From positions 433,580-497,579 of the forward strand of contig WFMF01000096.1 of NCBI GenBank assembly GCA_011033025.1: DNA of 64,000 nucleotides. Reading direction: 5' to 3'. Shown here piece after piece: positions 13,001-26,084 of the stretch (position 1 is the stretch's first letter; the number at the start of each line of letters is the position of its first letter). Made by a program: the position numbers and the translations under genes. The notes below the pieces were generated by a model that was given only the letters and a program-made list of their open reading frames with translations, did no database searches and was not told where the DNA came from. The DNA is from Beroe forskalii. Lineage: Eukaryota > Ctenophora > Nuda > Beroida > Beroidae.

Positions 13001-14194
13001 TTAATTGCTGGTAATCAAACGTGCGCTACTTTATTTCATTGTCTGGGTCACAATAATTTAATGAGTTTATTGTTGCTTAGATCTCAGCAAATTAGATCTA
13101 TGTGAACTGATACAAGTTCTGAAGTTCTTACAATATTTTTGTTTTGTTTCCTATTCTTGATAATGCTGAAGCTCCTTCCTATTTTGTAATTCAGTTTGAT
13201 GAGCGTACTCCTTTAACTGTTCTATTTAAGTTTTGGGTTTCTCTTCAACAACATTTTAGGACGTTAGCCCAGCACCTAGAATTGGCTATATGGACAGCTA
13301 TCCGCGTCGGGGCGAATAACCGCCCATCCACAGTCCACCCTGTGTCATGCATTCCACAAATGAAACTCCCTCGAAACTTTTAATTCTGGGCTGCTACGCA
13401 GCCCTTCCTATTTTTAAAGAGGTGTTAGCGACAACATCGAGTATCGTAACAATTGGTCAATTGATACCTTTTTAAGTTCCGACTTTGAGATTTGGCCAAG
13501 TGAGAATGTATTATTCTATTAAATATTCTCATATTTGCCTATTCTCATGATGAATTGAACTAAGTGACAAAAGAGTCCATTTTTAATGAATAGGTTCTAT
13601 ATTGACGGCAATTAATAGTAGGGTTACCGAATATATTCGAAAATATTCGAAACTTGAGTTCGATATTCGAATATTCGATATTCGGTATTCGGTATTCGGT
13701 CAAAAGTTTCATTCAAATTTCAGTGATGGCTGATATAAAAACGCGATACTGGAAATTACAGAGCCTACATTTTGTTGAATCTAAGAATCTTCATCGCTAT
13801 CATATTTCTTTTTTCAATCTCAATCATCATAAATTGGTATTGCCACCAGCCACCAGTTCGATTAAGTAACAATTTTTCCATGTACTGGTCTTTTTGTGTA
13901 TACAAAAGGCATTGAGGAGGGTTGGCAAAGGACAAGTTCTGAAAGTTACCAGAAAATTTATACATACTACCTCCACTGTGGTAACCATGCTTACAACCAA
14001 TTAGGAGGCAGTATTCGCGTTGCACGTGGGCGCGCATGACGGGCGATGTCCGTCTGTCATGATTCTTAAACGCTTAAACTTTCAGGCAAGAATTTCATAA
14101 GAAATGGCATGTGCCAACTGCCAAAACGTGTTCTCGGTTGTTGCGCGCAGCATTGGAGCTATATTTTCACTTTGCATGCTGTATCATAATTCTA
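10004..14194. other. Non-coding stretch with scattered repeat pieces
   Basis: No convincing gene. About 11,025-11,190 is more GC-rich than its surroundings and may be a remnant of a mobile element, but I could not place it. About 12,060-12,125 and 13,385-13,412 carry short GC hairpins (for example GGGCTGCTACGCAGCCC) like those in the hairpin-headed repeats at 36.2 and 49.2 kb. About 13,630-13,700 is a small tandem of ATTCGATATTCGGT units. Confidence 0.4.
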
Positions 14195-14290
14195 CAAGGT
14201 CAAGCGTGGGGAGGAAAATTAAGCGCCTGCATAATATAACGGATCAACAGACAACATGAGTTGTGCCGGCAGGCGCAATTTTTGTTCCAA
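14195..14290 (+). repeat. Dispersed repeat with GCGCCTGC / GCAGGCGC ends (copy 1)
   Basis: Contains AATTAAGCGCCTGCATA and, about 50 bp on, CCGGCAGGCGCAATT. The same pair of landmarks in the same order occurs at 55,485-55,560 inside the first intron of SLC25A26. The inner GCGCCTGC/GCAGGCGC segments are inverted to each other and could form a hairpin. Confidence 0.6.
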
Positions 14291-14849
14291 CTTTCTAAGT
14301 GCTTACCTGTCCAAATTTCATGCTTTCAAGATCCTTAATAAAAAATTGATGAAAATGGAAGAGAAACATTCAAAACGTGTTGATTGGTTTATTTTGCTTG
14401 CCTCCAGGCTGATCTCTGATGGTCCGCCCATCAACAACACTACATGTCATGAGATATTGGCTGATCGCAGTGGTACTTCAGTTATCAAGAGTCTCGACAC
14501 AGGATTTATCTTCTCATGATGGTAAGAGTTTAAGACTATTATCATATAATATGACGAGTAGGGGGAAGGTAACGCTTTTATAGGCCACTACATATTGAAA
14601 AAGGCCAAATTGGCCAGAAAATCGATGACCTAGCATAGCGATGACTCTCCTGAATAGTGAATATCAATGATAAGGGTAGGTATGGGCATTGCCCTTAGTC
14701 CAGGACACTAATCAGATTACAAATACAGAAATGATGAAAATAGGAAAAAATATGAATTTGAAATACGGGTTATAAATGTATATCAAATTTTCGTCAGTTA
14801 AAACAAAATATTATCCTCGATATGAAATAGTGACGATGAAACGTTTCAG

Positions 14850-17800
14850 AAAACTGCCACATAAGAGAATATGGCAGATTCATGAAGCACGTATGCTACG
14901 ATGACCAAGGTAAGGTAGCTCATTTCAAGTGCATTAGCTCGACTGGGACACACTACACCAGACATGAATCTTTTCAAGGAAGGGTCACCCATGTGAGGGT
15001 CAGTGAAGTCTGTCCAAACGACACAGTCTTCTACCAAGCATGTGGACTCCAATCTCATGACATAACATCTCCTCAGTTCATGTGTGGGATCATTTGTCAA
15101 AATACTAAAGGCAAAGTTCAAGTCAAAATTTTCAATGATCTTCAAAGAACATGTTCATATTTGAAAAACGAGAATAGTTGTGTGAATAAAGAAGTTGGGG
15201 CCCAGCTCTTAGAATCAGGAACATGTAATAGTGAAAATTTTCCACATTCAGGAAGGTGTGATGGTATTGTTACAAATGAAGTGATGGCCGATGGCAAGAG
15301 TGATGACGAAGTATTCTGCAATGGTCTCACATACGGAGTTGTGTGTGCTGCAGTTAAAAATATTCCAGAGTTTCAAGTCAGTAGAAATTTTGTACCAAGT
15401 TATCTCATAACTTGTCTACCACGGAATGCACAGTGTCACAATAGGGAGATAATCAATTTGTGCTCTAAATTTAAGAACATTCTCCCTCACTGTGAGAGCA
15501 ATGAAATTTTTGGCAATCCACCAATTCCTTTATTCAATTTCTCAAGATGTGGTCCCATCTGGAAGTTTAAGAGAGTTACGTTTGACCATACCGTTTCTCA
15601 CGCACCATTATGTAAAGGGTACAAGGAACAAACTAACTGCGGTGATGAAGCAAGAGTCGGATTGGCATGTAGTATAGGTGGGTATGAGTCAACTGTGGCA
15701 CGGCAGGTGATATGTCATCCGAAGTTGACTGACCGCCCAGCTCTTTGTGATGATGGATTGGACCTCAAGTGTGTAAGGTTGTCTGTCTCGTGTTACATCC
15801 ATAAACATCAGTTCTGTGATGGCCTTGTTGATTGTTCTGATGGAGTTGATGAAGGTTCTTGTGAAGGAGTCACGTGGAAGATGTGTGAAAGGAGATACAA
15901 GAGTTCAGGTCCCATAGGAATTCCAATAGATTGGATTGAAGATGGTGAAGCAGATTGCTTAAATGATGAAGATGAGTCACATGGTAAGTGGCCTACATGT
16001 GGCTTTTCAAAAACCAGGAGAATTTCAGTAGAGAACTCAACATGTACAGAAGTTTATCTTTGCCAAACAGGTTTTGTAGAGTTTTTCCAACTTTGTGATG
16101 GCAGAGAATCTTGTGGGAATGAAAACAGTGTATGCAAAGAATCAAAAGAATCTCGAAAACATCTTTGAGACACCAATCATACAGAACCAGGTAAGGAGAG
16201 TATTCTACTGCTTGCATGGGATGGAAAGTCTGCATCATCTAAAAGATATAGAATGCATCCCTGTGAATTTCTCTATCCCTGATTATCAGGTTTTGGGAAG
16301 AGACGAATACCATCAGCTACTTATTCCACAAAGTCAGACCAAATTTACCAATGCCAAGTTAATAACTGATTGTGATCATGTTTTTGGTGCTGTTTATGTC
16401 TATTTGAGTTGCATAGGTATGTGTGTTCGATCTTCTTGCATACTGCAAAATCATGTTAAGTTTGACTCGTGCAAAGGTCAGTTTGAAGAAAGAGTGTTTA
16501 GCATAGACAGCTTAAAGGAGCTAACTTTCTTGATAAAGAGTGAAAGACACGGAACTTATCAAATGAAGTTTTTCCATGCACAAATGGCATTTGCCTAGAG
16601 TATAGTAAGGTTTGCAACTTGATAGATGACTGTGGCGATGCCTCGGACGAAGTTAATTGTACTAACCATTTCCAGTGTGCGGAAGGCAAAGACTTTATCC
16701 CAATAACGAAACTTTGTGACAACAAAATTGACTGCAGTGACATTAGTGACGAATGCAACGTACACTGCAATAAAAAGATGGTACAGAGTTCATTTGAAAC
16801 TGTAACAGGATGGGTATTCGGAATTTCAGCAGTTATATTGAATTTGGGATCCATACCGATTACAATAAATGAAATAAAAACTGCAAAATCAATCGAATCT
16901 TTGGCCAACAATGCAATGATATTCCTCATAAGTATCGGAGACTTATTTGTTGGAGTATTTATGACAATCATCCTTGGTAGTAACTTCTACCACGGATTAG
17001 ATTACTGCAAAAGACAGCTGGAGTGGCTCACCAGCACAAGCTGCTCTGTCATTGGAGTGATCAATTCCTTCGGAGCATTGGTTTCTGTCTTTGCTATGAC
17101 ATCACTAAGCTTATTTAGAATGTCAAGTATTACAGGTGGCATGATATCTTGTCCAGTGTCAAGAAAGGAAGCTCTGAGAATTTTACTGATAAGCTGTCTG
17201 ATAGTAGTTACAGCTGTTGCAATTTCCATAATTCCTCTATTAGAATTCTTTGAAGATTATTTTGTGAATGGTCTTTTCCATGGATCTGGAAATAGGTTGT
17301 TCCATGGTGCACCCAACAAAGTTGAACATATCAAAATTCTAAAAGCTTATTATGGCAGACTTCGTACAGAATCTTTGAGATGGGATCATATAGAGCAGCT
17401 AATTTCTGGAATGTTTTCTAATGATTACACAGGCATACCTCACAAGAAAACACACTTCTATGGAAATGATGCAGTCTGTATTTTCAAATACATGGTCACA
17501 TATGAAAATCCCCAACATGCATTTGTTTGGGCTATCCATACATTGCTATTTGCTTGTTTTATTGGAATCGCAATAGCTTATATAAGAATAGAAAGAACTT
17601 CAAGCAAATCAGCCCCTACTGTTGCCGATGTTAAAACCAAAAAAGCTCTCAGAAATAGAAGGAAGACTATCCAGAAAAAAGTTGCCATCTTGATACTAAC
17701 AGATTTTATGAGTTGGATTCCTTTCATAGCAATTTGCATCTTGCACTCTGCCAGAGTTCTGGATTTTAGCAGCTGGTATTCTACCTTTTGTATGGTTCTG

Positions 17801-17959
17801 AATCCCCTGAATTCGGTCATTAATCCTCTGATCTTGAATAACATTATAGTCAGAAAAATGAAAAAGTTGAAGGAATTTGCTGGAAAGAAGCTAAAAATTG
17901 CACCTACACATAACCGTAAAAAGAAAAGTATTGAAATGAGAGAAATAATGCCTCAATAA
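14850..17959 (+). CDS. LDLa-domain class A-like G-protein-coupled receptor
   Basis: This is a large cysteine-rich ectodomain followed by a seven-helix receptor, all without introns after the acceptor at 14,849. LDLa modules are at about 15,745-15,872 (CDGLVDCSDGVDEGSC), 16,570-16,662 (CNLIDDCGDASDE) and 16,671-16,760 (CDNKIDCSDISDEC). Upstream Cys-rich segments look like diverged relatives. Helix 1 begins near 16,810 and helix 7 ends near 17,850 with NPLNSVINPLIL. The usual DRY after helix 3 is replaced by SLFRM, and NPxxY by NPLIL. The layout resembles the GRL101/relaxin-receptor-like LDLa GPCRs, here with no visible leucine-rich repeats. Such receptors bind extracellular ligands at the plasma membrane; the ligand is unknown. 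The frame changes twice, near 16,130-16,165 and near 16,546-16,568, both at A/T runs. That suggests assembly indels or a young pseudogene. The coding frame is open upstream of the first ATG (14,882) back to the acceptor, so a 5' exon with a signal peptide is likely. AATAAA overlaps the stop codon. Confidence 0.8.
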
Positions 17960-18596
17960 AATTAATTTAAAGCTTTAAAGAGTTTAAGAATGCAATTAGT
18001 TCAGCTTTTTCTGCCCTTCAAAAATTTCATATAAACAATTCAGGTAAAAAATTATTTATTAGTTTCTTGGCACTTTCACAATCAAGATATAGAATAAAGA
18101 GACTAAACTCTGGCGGCTTGAGTGTAGTATCAGGATTTTGCTGTTTTTGTTTAATGAACGAACATGCATGACTTGCACCATTAACCGAGAGACCAAATCC
18201 TAAAGCAATTCATTTAAATTGAATTTTGACAAAAATTGTTAACTCACTAACTGTTTTTTAATACCTTATTTCAAGTTTCATGTTGAAAATATTTTATGAA
18301 TTTTGTTTTCTTGTTTGGAGGATAAATTATCCAACTACAATATCTGCTATAATCTAATAAGTGTGTTACTAGCAGTAAGTAGCTAAGAATTTTTTGACCT
18401 TGCCAATAGAATATCGTTCCAAAGTAGATGTGTACAATAGACAAATGAAGTTTTGATTGCATTTTTTCTAGGCTTAAGGAGACTCCAACTGGAGTCCATT
18501 CGAGGAAGTCACACTCATAGTATATCTTGCAAGTTTTGGGTTGAGGTGTTTCTTGTTAAGATATCCAGGAATATTTGCAAATAGATAAAATAATAT
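17960..18596. other. 3' flank of the receptor, no gene seen
   Basis: AT-rich. It contains a possible second polyadenylation signal (GAATAAAGA near 18,095) and nothing else that I can support. Confidence 0.4.
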
Positions 18597-18718
18597 GGGT
18601 CCTGCTGCTCTCTATATCGCATTACCTAAAGGGATCATGTTGGAGTTCAAGTACGGAGTTGGAGAAAAGTCTTGCAGATTGATGTCTTGAAGAAAGTTTT
18701 CTTTTTAATTCTAATATG
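18597..18718 (+). repeat. Dispersed repeat R1 (copy 1, short)
   Basis: Carries the conserved block GGAGTTGGAGAAAAGTCTTG followed by CAGATTGATGTCTTGAAG and an end at TTTCTTTTTAATTC. The same block with the same end recurs at 48,496-48,540, 48,950-49,060, 49,925-50,040 and, inverted, 56,190-56,282. The constant end suggests a mobile family with a fixed terminus. Confidence 0.75.
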
Positions 18719-19518
18719 GGCTAAGTTTGTTTATTAAACATCAGCTGGTAGATTGTAGAACTTAGCATGATTATAATCAAATAGTAAGGGTCGTATGTGC
18801 CCTGAACTGTAACAAAAAGTGAACTAAATAGGGGGGGGGGCAAATTACCTATATGTATTGGACAGTGATCTCATATAAATTTTACAAGTGACTCTTTAGT
18901 CTTCACATTACAAGCTGACAGGAAATACACCATCCTTTTACATCCGATGTGTTCTCTCACTTTGTTGTAATCCGGTATGGATGAACCTTGTGAGCTTGTG
19001 GCATCACAGTAGCAAATGTCACAAATTTCAAACTCACATTTCACCCTCAGAAACTATGATCCAGCATTGTATTCCAGAGCTGAAACCTTACAAATAGCAA
19101 CCCTGTATGTTCGCATTATCCTATTTAAAAAGAACTCCAAAATATTAGAGATCAAGAAATACATATTCTGAAGAACAAGAAAGGGTTGAAACATGGAACG
19201 GAATTCTTATTACTAACCTGTTTCATCTCTAGTATCGGCCAATTGAGAGGGTTCTATGTTATCAAATCTGCCTGTTGTCTATGCTGTATACGAGGATGAA
19301 GGCAGCTTTTATAGGTCTTCACACTTTGGCTGGTGCATGGAGCTGTACTGTTCAGTGCCTGCTGTGAATAGAAACTCCGTCCTACCTTTGACCACCATAA
19401 CATTGTCTGGAAAGTTTGATCTAATTGTTTCATCTCTAGAATCAACCCGAAATAGGGGTTCAATGTCTCATAGCTTGCCATGACATCATAATAGTGAACT
19501 ACGAGATGAAGTGACATA

Positions 19519-19948
19519 CCTTATCGGTCTATGTCACGGACTTTAGCTGGTTCACGGACCTAAAAGTTCACGGACATTAATAATATTCACGCTCGATCCT
19601 GCCACTTCAAATTACAACTGTGACGAAAGTATCGGTCGATTGTCTGGATTTTCTTCCATGATTTGAATACTTGAATTGAATGTTTTTTCAATAGTTTTTG
19701 TTAATTTATATGATAAATTTCCATATAATTGCACTTGCAGGAACTAAGCATGAAAAAGATGTCTAATTTTCTTAAAAATTCTATTATCTGTCAGAAATTT
19801 TGCGTTTCTACCCTAGAATTTTAAAAGGAAATACCGGACTTAATTTTCACGGACCTGAAAATCACGGACATTAGTATCACGGACATTAATATTCACGCTG
19901 AGGTGCTCAGCGTGAATATAATGTCCATGATAATTATGTCCGATAAGG
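19519..19948. mobile_element. TA-flanked MITE, 430 bp, TIR CCTTATCGG
   Basis: The left end is TA|CCTTATCGG and the right end is CCGATAAGG|TA, so a TA target duplication brackets a 430-bp element. Both ends carry several TCACGGACAT/CCTA repeats as subterminal direct and inverted copies (TCACGGACATTA, ATTCACGCT). There is no transposase. TA targets point to the Tc1/mariner group or relatives. Its size and terminal nonamer are almost those of the element at 47,749-48,179, although the interiors differ. Confidence 0.8.
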
Positions 19949-20029
19949 TATGTTTGTATTGTAACCGAACTTCCTTTTTTCGCTTGAGTGCATGTTTCCT
20001 CTATCCAGGATCTTAATGAATTTTTGTTG

Positions 20030-20250
20030 TATTAGATTTTATTGTATTAGATTTTATTGTATTAGATTTTATTGTATGAGATTTTATTGTATGAGATTTT
20101 ATTGCATGAGGTTTTATTGTATTAGATTTTATTGTATTAGATTTTATTGTATGAGATTTTATTGTATGAGATTTTATTGTATGAGATTTTATTGTATGGA
20201 AAATGCCTTGATTTCTTGTATGAGATTTCATTGTATGAGATTTTATTGTA
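20030..20250 (+). repeat. 15-bp minisatellite (ATTTTATTGTATKAG)
   Basis: More than ten near-perfect 15-bp units, alternating TATTAG and TATGAG variants, with a short interruption near 20,200. Because 15 is divisible by three the array is open in several frames (RFYCI/RFYCM pentapeptides forward, IKSHT backward). I do not regard these as genes. Confidence 0.9.
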
Positions 20251-23200
20251 TAGCTGTATGAAATATGCCTTGAGGAGAAGTGGGTATGGCGTCTTTTCAT
20301 TCTGAATCGTGATAATGACGCGCTTTCGATGTCTAAAGTTTTGTATGATAAGGTTGTCAGAAAACCTGCAGTACATCTTGATTTATTATAGCTCTCCAAC
20401 TTGCGCAAACTAATCTCTCTACTTGGCAGTCACGACACACTACTTATATATAGTTAAGTGCTGTGAGGTGCTAAGGTATTAGAGTGAATATTATCAATGG
20501 TGTGACCAGGTGTTTGGAGAGTAAACACTTGAATATCCAGTCACACCTTGACTGGGCGGTGTGACGTCACCAGTTCATCACTCTAAACCATGATAATGAC
20601 GTCACGATGAAACACAGGTAATTCTCTCGCAGTGTAAACAAATGAATATTAGTCGTGGAGAGTAATATCAGCAGTAGTGCAATGAAACTACACAAACACT
20701 GAATAGTACCTATAACACACAGTGAAAGGTACAGTGTATGAGATGGTCAGTGGTCACGTATATCATAATTCATAAGTTAACTCTATCTTAGTGATTCAGC
20801 GCGACCTTGAACTCTTGAAAAATAAATTGGTAAAAAAACTTTTTATCAATGAAATCCTATAAGGTACTGTTGCTAATAAAATGTATTTTCCAGATTTTCA
20901 GCTAGTATCAGCGCCGATTCTTACGTTTTTTAAAGAAAACGAAGCCTCCATCCTTTAGGATCAACATAGACTCACTTAAATTATGAAATTTGATAATAAG
21001 ATCTTTAATTTTTGTTGACAGATCTGATTTAATGATTATTCTCGTAAATGTCAGGTTCATGAAACGAACTGTATTGATAATGAATTTGCTTTATGAGCTT
21101 CAACTAAATCATGAATTTGCTTCATGAGCTTCAACTAAATCATATCATTAAGGGATTCTAATTTGGAGTTGATAACAACAAGCCATCATTCTACATACAT
21201 TATCATTGAACTGACTACATTATGCATTATTTATTAAAAAGTTGCATTATCTATTAAAAAGTTGATGTTTCTGAGATGGAATTATAGTTAGTCCTTTCAA
21301 CATGATGCGTTATTTTAGAAGGTTGTTTTCACACACCAAATTATTATCAGCGTATAGCATTATAATTGGAGACAAGTTGCATTAATTCTACGACAAAATG
21401 TTAGTCTAGACTAAATGTAATGTATGGTAAACGGAATCGCCACAAGTTATAACATTATATGGTCGCGCATTTAGGTTGGGTGGCGTGTTTAAATAAGCTG
21501 CAATTTATTCTCACAGGGATAGAGTAGGTAAGTAATTAATATATTCTATGATAGAAGTGATTGGGTGGGTTCAGTTATCAGAGTATTTTCCCAATGAAAT
21601 TATTATTGATCAACATGAAAAGAATGAACAATTCCTTTTCTGAATTCCTATTTGAAGTTGAACGCAATTTGATTACCAAAACATTGAAAATTATAACGAT
21701 TAACGACCAAATAATGTATAGATAATTGCAATTTCAATCCTCCCACTGTTACGTCCTAATGCATCTTCACATGACGTCATCTCGTCCTCCCTCTCCATTG
21801 GTTTATTTCGGATTTCCGGTCATCTGATTGGTTCCTTGAGCCACAACGCTCCCGGAGCTATATTTTAAAAGTTAGTACCGAGTACAGAAGTTAATATAAG
21901 TTTATCATTTTCATGATGTAAGCCCAGTACACAACGTTTTAACGCAGTAAAGCACAATTCTCTTAAAATTCACAAAATGCTGAAGCTAACATGAACCTAC
22001 ATATTTAATTCTATTTCAATGGCCACCCCGGCACGGCTAGTTATTCTCTAATTCCACTTATTAACAATTTCTCAGCGAACATGACACCAGCTTATATCGT
22101 TCATTCACAAGACATTCCACAAGCAACTACCAAACTTATACCAATTTATACCAGGCTAAGTCTATGTTAATTAGCCTACGACTACAATTATACATACTTA
22201 TCCGGTTCCCGTATATACGATAAACTTATCCACCTAAAAATGCTATATTTCTAATGTGTAGGAATATGAGTATTACGGGAAGAAACGTGACGCAGCAGCG
22301 ACCACCGAGTGTAGGCTTCCGCTATGGTTGTAGTACGAGCGTTGCTCTAGCAGGATATTATACCTAGCAACATGTTGTACCAATAAAGGTTTGTTTATTT
22401 ATATGAACAAGACAGCTGTTGTGCAATGTATACAATGAAGTTGTACAATGTATGAAGTACATAAGTACATCGTTGGAAGAACTGTTTGAGAATGTTCTAG
22501 AATCTGAATATTCCACCTGATGACACAGCTCTGAGCGAGAGATATTTGATTACATCAGCCAGTGCAGGAATGTGATGCATTGAGTATCAGTGTCGAGCTT
22601 AGGTCAGTGCTGATTGCGTGGATGTCAGAGCAGGAGTGCATTACACATACTTACATATCATGCGTTACATATTATTTTGTAAGTCTGCAATGTGTGTATT
22701 TGTAAATGTGTAAGCCTGTGTGTTTTGTATGGGTTATTTGTATGGGTCATTTGTATACGAGTACAAGAATGTACATAACCTTTCTGTTCGTATCATGTAT
22801 TCCTGTTTTGTGTACATTAATTGGTGTGTGTACTACCTACGTGGCGAATGTATGCATAATAATGGTAGCTGGTCCGACTAATCGATTCTACTTTATCAGG
22901 TACGCAGAGTCTAATCGATTCTATACGTGATGAGTAATTATACCACTCAAAATATAGAAGAAGTATGCACTCAAATTGTCAACAGCTCAAGTAAATTGCA
23001 TGGAGATATCCTCAGAATATAATAACACTGGACAAACTCTTACTCGTTTACATCAGTTTTGGGATAACTGCTGAAATTCATGTCAATATCAGCTTAATCA
23101 GACAATTAGAAATAATTAACGTAGATCTAACTTCGCAGTCGATGGTATCTCACATAAAATATCTCTGGTACACTCGATACCAGACATATTTACTGAAAAG

Positions 23201-24592
23201 AGCAGTGCCGTAGGCACAGAAGTGATAATATTCTGCACGCCCTGGTGAGATAAGGTGAAATTATACAGCATAACATGTAATCACGCGTATCATTGATACT
23301 GTGTTTTATAGATAACGATAATTATATAATGAATTAATTATTGATACTCACTCCCATGGGAATGGTTTTTGAAGAGGCTATGGGAGTATAAGTTTGTAAT
23401 GAACGGTTCTCAATACGGATGATAATGCATAATTATCAGGGGATGCTACGAATTTACGTGCTTTGCTTTACAGTTTGAGTGTTCATTGCTTCATTGGAAT
23501 ATTAAATATGACATGACTCATATTTACACGCAGCATTAACCGATTATTTTACAATAATTTGTCGATAATGTGACTGCTATTAAATGTACATGCACTACGA
23601 CTTCATGTACTTAGTCAACAACATAATTTCTGGTGATGATACTTACAACTTTTATTTGAGTTTTTCTAAAACCTTGATTCAATTTATTGAACATATTGCT
23701 GTTGCAGCTGTTGGAATAGAAGTAAAACCATCTTTTTTCTACTTCACAGAAAGAGATCTAGAAAATCTATCTTTTTCCAGTTGACCCTTTTTCGTCTTCC
23801 TATTTTGTGCGCCAATTTTTTCCAGTGAATCCTTAGTCAAATCTTTCCTCACTCTTCGTTTCATTCCCATTGCCATATACACCCCTGCATCATTTTGCAA
23901 CCAGGATCGTCTCTCTATCTCGATCTGTTCAGTGTTAATAGTTTGAGATAATCTGTTCATGAAGGTTTAATCTTTCAAGTGAAACATGATCTCCATGAGC
24001 CCATGGGATATTAAAATAGGCCTTCTCACAGGCGGTACCGCGTCCACTTTTTGATGAACGGCTCTGAAGAGGATTAGAAATGATTTTGAACAGGGTTTTT
24101 ATTTCAAAAATTTAGAGGCGATTTGCAACATTTTAAAACTATTTTTGCGACAAAAAATTAAACCTGTTGATTTTATTAGAAATGATTTTGAAACAGGATT
24201 CACATTTTTTCAAAGCTCTATGACAGGTTTATCTTTTGTCACATAAATTTTAAAACTATCTTTCTGTCCAGGCTCAGGGGAGGCAGCCGTCACCAGGTTT
24301 CAGACAGGTTTTCCCCTGATTCTATCACCTTTTGCTTTCACGGGGAGGCCTCAATTTTTGAAAAGCAGAATTTCAGATGTTGTTGTATGATGCAAATATA
24401 AGGATATGACGTAGGCTTTTAAGTTATAAGACGATTCTGTTTAAAAACATGATCTGGGAGATCGCTTTAGAACGGTTTAGACAAGCCACATGTATAAACT
24501 AACAAAATCACAAATGAAAAACAGTTACAGACAAAAATGGGCGAAAATAAAACGTGGCACAAGAAAAAAGACTTGAATGAACTAAAACTGAC
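20251..24592. other. Non-coding AT-rich stretch
   Basis: No supported gene. Small local duplications are visible: a 33-bp pair at about 21,077-21,145 (ATGAATTTGCTT and GAGCTTCAACTAAATCAT), a repeat of CTAATCGATTCTA near 22,880 and 22,912, and a diverged pair around 24,080 and 24,180. If the GTPase gene spans 24.7 to 6.5 kb, this is intron. Confidence 0.5.
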
Positions 24593-24742
24593 CTCTTCCT
24601 CGTCAAGGCAAGTGTGGTGCCGGTAGAAGTCCTCAATGGTCGGGTTATACCTAGCCACAAAGACCCCCTGAACATAGCGTAGTGTAATGGCACTTTTACC
24701 CACGCCGCCAGAACCCAACACCACAACCTTGTATTCCTTCAT
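24593..24742 (-). CDS. Rap/Ras-like small GTPase, first coding exon
   Basis: This is a 50-codon exon from ATG to the donor GTCAGT (phase 0). It encodes [10 protein letters not shown], the P-loop GSGGVGKSA (G1), and an effector region ending NPTIEDFYR. The TIEDFYR effector core is as in Rap GTPases, with the switch I threonine present. Position 12 in Ras numbering is G, as expected for an active-regulated enzyme. The next exon must start in phase 0. The last exons at 6,813 (minus) and 147 (plus, in the palindrome) both do. The intervening exon with DTAGxE was not located, so joining them is inference. By family, the product is a membrane-anchored GTPase in adhesion or growth signalling. Confidence 0.8.
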
Positions 24743-26084
24743 CTCAGTAACATCCTAGCTCAAGGAATTCATTCAAGAAATGGGGATAAATATCGTTGGA
24801 GTTGTAAAAATAGGTTTTCAGGAGAAGTTGAAATCGAATGTGATATTTTACAAATCAATAATAGCAACTCAACAATTCATCTTATGTTATGATATTATTA
24901 CCTTCATCATTCAAGTTTGGCTTTACGAAATGCATGAATAGTCATCAGTAAAGGAATGAAATATGTATATTCTATATGCACATTCAATGATATACAATAC
25001 ATAATACATATTATGGTAACGAAAAGCGGATTTAAAAGACGGTCAATGAATAATATTATGAATTCCAACCAAAATTCATTTCAAAACTTGCAACCTAGCT
25101 TTCTTAATTTAACTCAAATCTCAATCAAATCATAAAATCATTTTTTCGTATGACCGATGCACTGTCTATATTTTCACTAATAGAAAAATACCTCATACCT
25201 AACAAGTGAAGCATTATAATTCATAAATAAATGAATTGTAAATTCAATAATGTCATAAAATGACGATCAGTAATAATCATTTACTCAAACTTGGAGACCA
25301 ATCTATAAAATTAGGTTGATAATACAGAACCCCGATTTCGTTTCAAATATTTCTATATAAATGGGTTTTTGGAAATTTTTGAGGGCTTGATAAATTTCAA
25401 GAAAGTTGCACTTTTGGTACAAATCGGGATTCTACAACTCATAACAGTAAATGTATAGAGCATAGGTATCTATTATTAAACTTATCATCATAAGTAACAA
25501 TTCTCAAGCATTGTTGAAGAAAAACTTAAAAAATCTGCTGATTTATTATGGCAAAAAATTGCTTCTATGTTCTTGTTTAATACCTATACCTAGGTATATT
25601 AGATAATCCAGTTTCATTAAGAGGAAATTGTTGGACCTATTGAGATGATATTGCAAAATCAGCCTATTGGTGACGTTAAACCTAGAGTAACTGTAAAATA
25701 GAGCAATTTTCTGCATTAAATAGGCGCAGAAAAAAACTACTGGCAACAATATTATCAGTAACAACAGCATGTAACATAATAGTATATAACTTAGACTGGA
25801 AGCGATGTAATAACAGATGAAATAACTAATAAGATGAACTTGCTTTCTTAATTTTCTAAGTATGACATCACAAACCATCATTGATCATAATATAGTTCCA
25901 GTATAATTTCTCACAAAGAGCTTCGATATTCAAAATGCACCTTGATAAAGTTTTTGCTGATATAAGGCCTGTGTTCCAGATCATGGAATTCTCTTGATAG
26001 TCGACAATACATTATAAATTATCATCAACTCGTAATTCTGTCATAAAATAAATTTCAGAGTGTCTATAATTGCTTTGAGGTTTC
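24743..26084. other. Non-coding AT-rich stretch between GTPase exon and SLC9 gene
   Basis: It contains the 3' untranslated region of the exchanger gene; a minus-strand AATAAA is near 25,538. A hydrophobic 111-codon open frame at 25,546-25,881 has the composition expected of AT-rich DNA and no recognisable domain, so I do not call it a gene. Confidence 0.5.

Noticed and set aside
20013-20408. 131-codon minus-strand frame of repeated IKSHT units
   Set aside because: It is the 15-bp minisatellite read in frame; the array has no stop because the unit length is a multiple of three.
25546-25881. 111-codon hydrophobic minus-strand frame
   Set aside because: Leu/Ile/Tyr-rich composition follows from AT-rich DNA. 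It has no domain and lies in the presumed 3' untranslated region of the SLC9 gene.
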